Assembly (NCBI GenBank): GCA_019038625.1
Contig: JAHOYU010000104.1
Location: 1-39,574, forward strand
DNA: 39,574 nt
DNA from: Candidatus Latescibacterota bacterium
GTDB lineage: Bacteria > Krumholzibacteriota > Krumholzibacteriia > Krumholzibacteriales > Krumholzibacteriaceae
Direction: 5' to 3'
Positions 8,284 through 14,905 of the stretch are shown here, piece after piece (position 1 is the stretch's first letter; every line of letters starts with the position of its first letter). The notes under the pieces were generated by a model that was not told the DNA's origin, made no database searches, and worked only from the letters and a program-made list of their open reading frames with translations. Made by a program: the position numbers and the translations under genes.

Positions 8284-9186
8284 TCATGCGTCTTCCGCCA
8301 TCTGATCGGCCCATGGGAAGCGTCTCTGCTTCCTTTCTTCAAGGAACTCAGCTACCACTAGATCAACACCTTCCTCGAATAGAAATTGCCGGACCGGACG
8401 TTCACTTGCTGCCATCGCCTCTTCCTTGGATACGGAAACCACCTCCACACCAGGGCTGAACTCTTGTAGAACGGATACGACACGATCAACAATTTCTAGG
8501 TTCTGCTCGCCATGGATGACGTAAAGCACACCGCAACGCGACTGGTTCCGCCATTTTGCCAGATATTGATTAGCCGGCCAGCCCACAACATTAGTATTGA
8601 ATCCATGCGTTGCGAGTCCTTTCGCGATATCTTGAGCTGCATCCCACGCCTCATCGACTGTATCCATCCCCGCCACCTCAATCATGAATTCTCCGTTTTC
8701 CGTAAATGTGACTTGTTCGGCTTCGACGGCAGCTATTCTGGAGTCACGAACTTCCTGATCTGATGCTTCTTCGGGTACAGAACCAACTCTAGAAATCAGC
8801 CTTTCCATCTGTTGCTCTACCGCATCTATGCGAGCGACTTCAGCATTTGACCGAATTGCGACGCTCGAGCGCAGGTTCGCGAGTTCCGCGGGCACATCTG
8901 ATCCAACAAGTTCTATTTTATTCGTCATCGCGCGAACATATGTTCCTACATCAACTGTAGTTCCGAACTCGGTGGGCGGGTAAAGGACGTAGGGTCTAAA
9001 CCAAAGTATCAGAAAGAAAGCAATAGCGACCACGCTGGGAAACGCGATCGCGAAAACAGTCAATGCGACTTGGACATTTCCAGTCGCTTGGGTGACTGCT
9101 ATACCTGTGACAACCTCCGTCAGCGATAGGAAAAGAGAGATCACCCAAAGGGGTGTCATTTTATTGTCTTTGCGTGTTTCTGCCAT
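8284..9186 (-). CDS. Two-helix membrane protein with coiled coil and unknown alpha/beta C-terminal domain
   Basis: The 300-residue product starts behind a strong GGAGG. Two N-terminal membrane helices are visible (about 12-31 and 40-63), then a polar region, a probable coiled coil (about 100-160, rich in A, E, R, V and I) and an alpha/beta domain (about 165-265) with two similar halves ('AWDAAQDIAKGLATHGFNTN' and 'GVLYVIHGEQNLEIVDRVV'). The C-terminal domain faintly recalls the LytR_C fold, which I would not assert. The tail is charged. I do not recognise a family. It is a lone cassette between a DUF6236-like gene and the Gabija-like pair, so a membrane-acting defence role is possible but only inferred from context. 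Confidence 0.8.
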   Translation of the reverse strand: MAETRKDNKMTPLWVISLFLSLTEVVTGIAVTQATGNVQVALTVFAIAFPSVVAIAFFLILWFRPYVLYPPTEFGTTVDVGTYVRAMTNKIELVGSDVPAELANLRSSVAIRSNAEVARIDAVEQQMERLISRVGSVPEEASDQEVRDSRIAAVEAEQVTFTENGEFMIEVAGMDTVDEAWDAAQDIAKGLATHGFNTNVVGWPANQYLAKWRNQSRCGVLYVIHGEQNLEIVDRVVSVLQEFSPGVEVVSVSKEEAMAASERPVRQFLFEEGVDLVVAEFLEERKQRRFPWADQMAEDA

Positions 9187-9207
9187 TCCCCCTCCTTACC
9201 TAGTGCC

Positions 9208-9267
9208 GCCTAACGTTGCTAATCAGCCGCGCGGTTTTTTGCGTCGGCTGAATTAGTTTTGTTAGGC
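9208..9267 (-). other. attC recombination site (60 bp) after the DUF6236-like gene
   Basis: This is the most canonical site of the window. The minus strand reads GCCTAAC (9267-9261) ... GTTAGGC (9214-9208), perfectly complementary outer boxes. The arms CTAATTCAGCCGACGC and GCGCGGCTGATTAG pair over 14 bp with exactly two unpaired bases (T and A) on the first arm. The box starts 2 bp from the stop codon of the upstream gene. Confidence 0.9.
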
Positions 9268-9269
9268 CC

Positions 9270-10379
9270 TTAGATTATTCCCCATTCCTGAGCATGGTAA
9301 AGATAGGAAAACTCACTTCCTCTTAAGGCTGCTCTTTTTTTATTAAATTCACTTACTAGATAATGTCCCACTTCAATTGCACCCACCAAGGTCAGACCTG
9401 GTATTGTCCATTCAAGTGGAAGATCAGCAATTTTCGTCGCTTGGTCTGCAACTAATCCAGCCGTTCCCCATAAGGTAGGGGATTTGACATTTACAATTGT
9501 TTTTAAACAACCTGTGGCTGTCTCAATACCAGATTCTTTCATTAATTCAGTCAGTTCACTTACACCTAATTCTATATTTTCTTTAAAACCAGCTAAAACT
9601 TGGTTTACTATGTTTTTGTTTTCCGAATCGGATAAATCTCTATGAAATTGATCAAGGCTTGAACGAAAATTTAACAATGCCATCCTATTTTTGTTGTTTT
9701 CTTTGAAATCTAATATATCCGCGATAGAAACATCTTCGCGAGGAATTGGAAGGCTGTTTTTGAATTTGACATCCAAACACGAGAATCCTTCATTTAAGCT
9801 TGGAGACTTGAATACCAATCCTTCATAAATGTTAAGATTTGTTCCAGGCATAGTGTGATTAATATCAATATCAGCTAAGTATTTTGCTAATAAGGCCATA
9901 TATAAAAGACCTGTATTATTTTCGAAACGGTACCACTCCCCCTCACCTTCCCATTTTTTTGCTAAACCATTTCTCTGGAGCCAATCAAAAAGTCGATTAG
10001 ATACCTTGTCATGATGTATTTTTGAATTATAAAAACGCTTTTTGTTTTTTGGAACCAATTTTTTAAATGATTCGGATTTCACAATTATTTTAATTTCTTC
10101 AAAAAATTCGTCATGTTTTTCAAAATGGTTTTCTAATTTAAGAAAATTATCTGGAGGAATTGGCCTGAAAACATTCTTATCAAAAAGATATTCTATGTCA
10201 GGAGAATAGGGTATTACTGGCTTCGTTTTGTCGGTTTCATAATCATATTTTAATGGTACAATAGATGCCAACTCATCCCAATACAACAATGCTTGCTTGA
10301 GCCATGACCCTTCAGGAAGTGCTATAGTGGGATAATAAAGAATCGTTCGATTAATCTTGGTCTTATCTTTTCCTATCAT
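9270..10379 (-). CDS. DUF6236-like protein of unknown function, first cassette
   Basis: The 369-residue product opens 'INRTILYYPTIALPEGSWLK' followed by 'ALLYWDELASIVP', which I recognise as the signature start of DUF6236-type proteins. No catalytic motif, signal peptide or clear transmembrane helix is seen, although a glycine/alanine-rich hydrophobic stretch near the C-terminus ('GTAGLVADQA', 'IPGLTLVGAIEVGHYL') could form an amphipathic or membrane-inserting segment. A GGAGGATAAA ribosome site precedes the ATG. Coding sequence is strongly AT-rich (runs of A/T, many AAA and AAT codons) compared with the surface-protein genes next door, a sign of foreign origin. It lies closest to the attI-like site and would be the best expressed cassette. 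Its role is unknown. Confidence 0.75.
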   Translation of the reverse strand: MIGKDKTKINRTILYYPTIALPEGSWLKQALLYWDELASIVPLKYDYETDKTKPVIPYSPDIEYLFDKNVFRPIPPDNFLKLENHFEKHDEFFEEIKIIVKSESFKKLVPKNKKRFYNSKIHHDKVSNRLFDWLQRNGLAKKWEGEGEWYRFENNTGLLYMALLAKYLADIDINHTMPGTNLNIYEGLVFKSPSLNEGFSCLDVKFKNSLPIPREDVSIADILDFKENNKNRMALLNFRSSLDQFHRDLSDSENKNIVNQVLAGFKENIELGVSELTELMKESGIETATGCLKTIVNVKSPTLWGTAGLVADQATKIADLPLEWTIPGLTLVGAIEVGHYLVSEFNKKRAALRGSEFSYLYHAQEWGII

Positions 10380-10415
10380 TTTATCCTCCCTTGAGGAGTT
10401 TTCTCAATTCAACTT

Positions 10416-10434
10416 GCCTAACACACTCTTAGGC
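10416..10434 (-). other. attI-like simple core site upstream of the first cassette
   Basis: On the minus strand the site reads GCCTAAG, a 5-nt spacer AGTGT, then GTTAGGC, i.e. two inverted 7-bp integrase boxes. No long hairpin arms are found beyond it, unlike the attC sites. That is the layout of the simple site of attI, where the right box is the GTTRRRY crossover point and the left box is degenerate. The first cassette gene begins 37 bp downstream. It could instead be a decayed attC from a lost upstream cassette. Confidence 0.55.
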
Positions 10435-10555
10435 TGCTTGAAGTTATATTTATCAAATCACTCATATACATCTATGAATCCGATTGTATGTCCTTAATGC
10501 GTCCCTTGGTTGCTTGGAAAGCAAATAGTATCACAATGATAGTGTTTTTTCACTA

Positions 10556-10584
10556 CTTAAATTTGATTTAATGCGAAGTGTCAA
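10556..10584 (-). promoter_or_regulatory. Pc-like promoter reading into the cassette array
   Basis: TTGACA (10584-10579), a 17-bp spacer and TTTAAG (10561-10556) on the minus strand form a good sigma-70-type promoter. It points at the attI-like site about 120 bp downstream and the first cassette gene about 175 bp downstream. Integron cassettes normally depend on such a Pc promoter. An imperfect palindrome (TTACGCCA/TGGCGGTAA, 10592-10612) lies just upstream and could be an operator. Confidence 0.45.
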
Positions 10585-10720
10585 ATATAGTTTACGCCAG
10601 CATTGGCGGTAAGAATCCTTGCAGTTAGTGCAGGATAAGTCCATAGACAGTAGTATTTGTGAACCGAGACAGGGTATGGCAATTTGCCTTCTACTTTATA
10701 TTGAGAGAGGGGGAAATGCC

Positions 10721-10811
10721 ATCAGCCTCGTCGCGAGATTCCGCAGCACGCAACACTTCAACAAGAGCAAGGAGGGGGATTTATCAGTCTCATCGCGAGA
10801 TTCCGCAGCGC
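10721..10811. repeat. Pair of 29-bp direct repeats, offset by 62 bp
   Basis: Copies at 10721-10749 and 10783-10811 share 26 of 29 positions (core TCGCGAGATTCCGCAGC). Each is preceded by a purine-rich G run (GAGGGGG type) at a similar distance, so the repeating unit is probably longer. They lie about 90 bp beyond the 3' end of the 1,330-residue surface protein gene. Two copies with a 33-bp gap are too few for a CRISPR. Confidence 0.7.
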
Positions 10812-10898
10812 ACCATCTGTAAAGCTGAATATTGAAAGATGTTCGTGGCGCGCGAGGACTGCTTGAGCAGAAAGGCAAGATCCCATGCCCTGGCGAGG

Positions 10899-13800
10899 CT
10901 ACCGTACCCGCACCCTGTACACAACCCTGCCCTCTTCCCCCGGAGCAAGACTGAACGGCGCCTGCCTTGAGAGCAACACCCGAAGCGTAGATGTCCCCGC
11001 ATCGAACATCCCCTCATCGGCATCGAGCGGATCAGCAGTGAGATAGAAGCTGATGCCACTGCGTACCCATTCGATATCGTTGCCAGGGCCGAAGGCATCG
11101 GGTACAAGTTCAACGGCTGGGGAGACAGGATCGATGATAACTATCTCCAGGACATCATCGAGTCCCGGATTGGAGAATATGATCGTATAGGTCACGATAT
11201 CGCCCGGACGCGCAGTAACCAAGTCGACTTCTTTAACGAGATTGAGTATACCGCTCGAACTGGACAGCACAGTCAGCTGATCGGTGACCGAGGCGGCCGT
11301 CGTGATAGCTGTACCCGAAAGTGTCTGGTACAGGGTTATTACTGCCATTCCCGTAGTCCCCGCTGGTACGGTCGCGGGAACGAAGATCCTGACGATTACG
11401 GTAACCATATCCTGTCCCGGAACAGCCGGATCGAGGTCGAGGTCTGCCGAAGTGAGCAGCACGTCTCCCACATCGAAGAGTCCGTCACCATTAACATCTC
11501 TGTACCACACATCGGCCCATCCGGCGGGCAGTGATATCCCGACCGAAGCCTGTCCGGCAGTACCTGCTGTTATCATGTGTGGAAGATCGATGAATCCCCC
11601 CGCGGGGCCGTTACGGACGAGCGAAGGAGCGATCACCGAGATCATAACGTCTGCAAAATCTATAAACACAGTATCCCCGGCCGCAAGAACACCAGCCGAG
11701 ACAGTATCTGGACTGAGGCTGATCATCCCGGAAGGGGTCGTTGAAATCACGTCACGAAGCAGGCCTGCCGGGATCTCGAAAAGATATGACCCATCGGCGC
11801 CGGTTGCCATATTGTACGGAGTCGATGGATCGGTCACTGTCACATTCACTCCCGGCCATCCTGGTTCTCCAACATCGTAGACACCGTCATGGTCCGCATC
11901 ATCAAAGACACGCCCCACGATAAAGGCCGAAGTGATAACTTCCAGCTCGACGCTGTCCTCGAGGTCACGTGAAAGAGCCCTTCCATCGAGGATCAGGTTT
12001 GTCCTTGCCGCGGCCGTAGCCGGTATCGAGACTCTTACCGTATAGGCGATGGAATTTCCCGGATCGATGACCGGAGTCTCAAAAGGCGACGCGTGGTCGA
12101 CCAGACCGTCAAAGATCATCACGGAGCCCACCGGCCATCCAGCCGGATCGTTCCATGTCACTTCGAACGAGTCTGGCGCGCCGCCCCTGTTAAAAACTTC
12201 AAGGATCGCGGTGACCATAGTGGCCGGCGATCCGAAGATCATTGCCGTTCCTCCGCCACCTGACCCTGCGGGCGCGGTCACGAGCGCCCCGTCGCCATCG
12301 ATGACCAGATCGACCTGCGGAGGCGGATCGATATGTACGTTCGCTATTATACTTTCGACATTGGTCGGATCGACTGTAGAAATAACATCTATTATATATG
12401 CGTAGTCGGATGGCAGGGCGCTCTCGGGAATCGTTACCTGGAACGAATAAAGTCCCGAAGTCCCACCCGCGATCACAGGTGTGGTCCACGGTGAACTATT
12501 ACCCGCAAGAAGGGCCATCCATCCCGGAACGCTGTTCCAGTTCAAAGTATACGCCTCCGGGTCGCCACTCTCGTTCTGAAGTTCGACGGTGAAGACGATA
12601 GTCCTGCCGCCGATGGTGGCCTGAAGCGAGCTTCCCCCGTCACCAAGGCCAGGTGTACCGAAGATATCATCACCATTGCCGTCGATCAGAGCATCGACAA
12701 GATACTGATAGCTTACGACCACCCGTCCCAGGACACTGTCGACGAAATATCGTTTATTCGATTTCATGCCGTCGACGATGATGTCGAATGTGCCCCCGGT
12801 GCAAGTCAGGGGAACGATGACCTGGAGAATGAAATCGCCTGCCGAGCAGTTCGTCGGAGAAAGTCCCCCGTCGAACAACACTGTCCACCCCGCAGGGGTG
12901 TTCCACTCGATATCGAAGGTATTCGCCCCACCCTCGTTCTCCACGGTCACGAGGAAATTGATCGTGTCGCCCGGGTTGGCCAGCGCCAGCGAACTTCCTC
13001 CAAGCCCCGTTCCAAGAGGCCCGTATGTATCTGCTCCGTTCCCGTCTATCATCAGGTCGGTCTCGTTCCCCGACGCGACCGATATGCCGGCCGTCACACT
13101 TTCACTTATCCTGCTGTCGGTCATCGAGACAGCATCGAGTATCGATACAAATGTGTTGAATGCGGCATTCCCGGGAATCGTGACCGCGAGTGTATAATTG
13201 ACCTGCGAACTCACACCCAACTCAGGAGTAGTCCATGGGAAAGCGTGATCTGTCGTCCCGTCATTTATAACCGCGGACCAGCCTCCGGTCGGTTGGGTCC
13301 AGTCAAGGGTGAATGAATCTGGGATGGAGCCCTCATTCTGGAGAATGATCGGGAAAATTACCGTATTGGACTGCTGCCCCGATATGGTGGAGCTGCCACC
13401 GAGACCGGCGCCTGTAAGATCGATGATATCGTCTCCGCTTCCGGCGATGACTATATCGACTTTCGGAGCTATGACACGTGTGACCGCGGTCACACCATCT
13501 TTTCTCAAGGTATCAGAGATCGACGATGCGTAGACGAGCGTCTCGTAATCCCCTCCCGACATCGAAAGCGGAATAATCGTTCTCAGAGTAAACGAGGCCG
13601 TACCACCAGGACTCAGCGCCGCTGTGGTGAACATCCCCGTGTAGGTAGCAGCACCATAAACGATCTCGGCTGTCAGAGGCGTTTCAGGAGAGAACCATAC
13701 CCTGAACGAGTCGGTGACTATCCCTGAGTTCATCAATTCCACATCATATTCCACTGTCGCGCCGACTCCTGACTGAAGGAATGAGATGCCTCCGCCTCCA

Positions 13801-14888
13801 TCGGGGTCGATCACTCCAAATCCATTCGCGTCTATCGCAAGATCTGTCAGATAATCAGACGGCACTACATTCGTCACGAGCGATACGCTGTCGAACCTCA
13901 GTCCGAATGAAGTCGATACTGCATCGAGTATCGTCGTATATCCAGCGACTGATTCACCCGCAGGAATGGTCAGACTGACCGTCGCCTGTATCGACGCTCC
14001 TGAAGGTATCGAGGGGGTCGTCCAGGGCAGCGGATAATCTGTGCCGCCGTAATTCAGCACGGCGATCCAGCCGGCGGGGAGTGAAACGGATAGGGTGTAG
14101 GAGTCGACATCGAGACTTTCGTTCTCGACATCTATCAGGTAGGACACCGTTTCACCCGCCTCGCCACTGCTGGAAGAACTGCCTCCGCCTCCCGTACCGG
14201 GATCCGCGAAGAGGTCGTCACCATTACCGTCGACGATCAGGTCGACATATTTCGAATAGATCAGAGACACGTCATCGATGAATGTCCACGTCTCGAAAAG
14301 ATTGTCGTAAGTGTTTTCCTGCCGGAAATGGATCCTGACAGTCTGTCCGGCCCATGGCGACATATCGAAGCCGCCAGGCCCGATCCAGCCGCTGTCCTTG
14401 AACTGATTGTTCCATTCGTCGAATGAGAAATTGACCACGGTCGCGAGAACATTGTCCGAGAGATCTCGCACTTCCACTATGAACGGATCGTAGTTGACTC
14501 CATCGTACCCCTGCTGCCTGAATCTAAAGAAGAGACTGGCTGCAGAGACGTTGGCAGGGATGGTCACGTCATGATACATGAAACCATGCCTGTTCCGGCG
14601 CTGGGTAGTGTACTTGAATCCAAGCAGGGCCGAGTAATTACCCGCGTACGGCAGATCGAGCGCGACCATGTGGTCGGCCCAGCTGTCGTTTGTGCCTCCA
14701 TTGTTATTACCGCCACTATGGACCCACTCGGAAGTGAAGCTGCCTGTCTCGAAAGTACCGCCAACTATCAGTTCGCCGGCGGACAGGGCGCCTGGAACAA
14801 GCGCGCAGACAAACGCGGCAAGGAGTATCGCCAGCGTGCTCACCTTCTGGAACATCCCCGTAAATTTATTTTCATTTCTTTTTGTCAT
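10899..14888 (-). CDS. Large secreted protein with six DGNGDD-headed repeats, SdrD-B-like and DUF11-like domains
   Basis: The open frame extends to a TTG at 14909 that overlaps the previous stop. I favour ATG 14888, about 1,329 residues, because AGGA lies 6 nt upstream. Numbering below is from 14909. A signal peptide ends near residue 44 ('GALSA'). Residues 45-220 form a jelly-roll-like domain. Six repeats of about 122-133 residues follow, each starting with a 'VDLxIDGNGDD'-type line near 220, 353, 483, 615, 737 and 865, followed by 'GxGGGGSS' and an Ig-like fold. Near 980-1060 is an SdrD-B-like domain ('GRVFDDADHDGVYD'), and the C-terminus is DUF11-like ('NLVKEVDLVTARPGDIVTYT'). The acidic lines may bind calcium. 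It ends without a sorting domain or barrel, so its anchoring is unclear; coupling to the barrel protein upstream suggests they work together. Confidence 0.8.
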   Translation of the reverse strand: MTKRNENKFTGMFQKVSTLAILLAAFVCALVPGALSAGELIVGGTFETGSFTSEWVHSGGNNNGGTNDSWADHMVALDLPYAGNYSALLGFKYTTQRRNRHGFMYHDVTIPANVSAASLFFRFRQQGYDGVNYDPFIVEVRDLSDNVLATVVNFSFDEWNNQFKDSGWIGPGGFDMSPWAGQTVRIHFRQENTYDNLFETWTFIDDVSLIYSKYVDLIVDGNGDDLFADPGTGGGGSSSSSGEAGETVSYLIDVENESLDVDSYTLSVSLPAGWIAVLNYGGTDYPLPWTTPSIPSGASIQATVSLTIPAGESVAGYTTILDAVSTSFGLRFDSVSLVTNVVPSDYLTDLAIDANGFGVIDPDGGGGISFLQSGVGATVEYDVELMNSGIVTDSFRVWFSPETPLTAEIVYGAATYTGMFTTAALSPGGTASFTLRTIIPLSMSGGDYETLVYASSISDTLRKDGVTAVTRVIAPKVDIVIAGSGDDIIDLTGAGLGGSSTISGQQSNTVIFPIILQNEGSIPDSFTLDWTQPTGGWSAVINDGTTDHAFPWTTPELGVSSQVNYTLAVTIPGNAAFNTFVSILDAVSMTDSRISESVTAGISVASGNETDLMIDGNGADTYGPLGTGLGGSSLALANPGDTINFLVTVENEGGANTFDIEWNTPAGWTVLFDGGLSPTNCSAGDFILQVIVPLTCTGGTFDIIVDGMKSNKRYFVDSVLGRVVVSYQYLVDALIDGNGDDIFGTPGLGDGGSSLQATIGGRTIVFTVELQNESGDPEAYTLNWNSVPGWMALLAGNSSPWTTPVIAGGTSGLYSFQVTIPESALPSDYAYIIDVISTVDPTNVESIIANVHIDPPPQVDLVIDGDGALVTAPAGSGGGGTAMIFGSPATMVTAILEVFNRGGAPDSFEVTWNDPAGWPVGSVMIFDGLVDHASPFETPVIDPGNSIAYTVRVSIPATAAARTNLILDGRALSRDLEDSVELEVITSAFIVGRVFDDADHDGVYDVGEPGWPGVNVTVTDPSTPYNMATGADGSYLFEIPAGLLRDVISTTPSGMISLSPDTVSAGVLAAGDTVFIDFADVMISVIAPSLVRNGPAGGFIDLPHMITAGTAGQASVGISLPAGWADVWYRDVNGDGLFDVGDVLLTSADLDLDPAVPGQDMVTVIVRIFVPATVPAGTTGMAVITLYQTLSGTAITTAASVTDQLTVLSSSSGILNLVKEVDLVTARPGDIVTYTIIFSNPGLDDVLEIVIIDPVSPAVELVPDAFGPGNDIEWVRSGISFYLTADPLDADEGMFDAGTSTLRVLLSRQAPFSLAPGEEGRVVYRVRVR

Positions 14889-14905
14889 CTTCATTCCTGT
14901 GCTCT

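Larger units (their letters stand above)
10435..10898. other. Intergenic region between cassette array and surface-protein cluster; no gene seen
   Basis: This stretch holds the Pc-like promoter, a palindrome and a pair of direct repeats, but no convincing gene. Where an integron integrase would normally lie divergently from the array, neither strand encodes anything resembling a tyrosine recombinase. The AT-rich half (10435-10600) adjoins the array; the repeat-bearing half (10700-10815) resembles the chromosome to the right. Confidence 0.6.

Noticed and set aside
10721-10811. Possible CRISPR from the 29-bp direct repeats
   Set aside because: There are only two copies with three mismatches, the repeats are not palindromic, and there are no cas genes.
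10619-10822. 67-residue plus-strand open frame where an integron integrase would lie
   Set aside because: It has no tyrosine-recombinase motif, no good ribosome site and runs through the direct repeats. I treat it as non-coding.
11284-11880. Long antisense open frames inside the surface-protein genes (for example 198 residues here, 199 at 14571-15170, 203 at 15821-16432)
   Set aside because: They are low-complexity shadows of GC-rich repeat coding on the opposite strand, without ribosome sites or recognisable domains.
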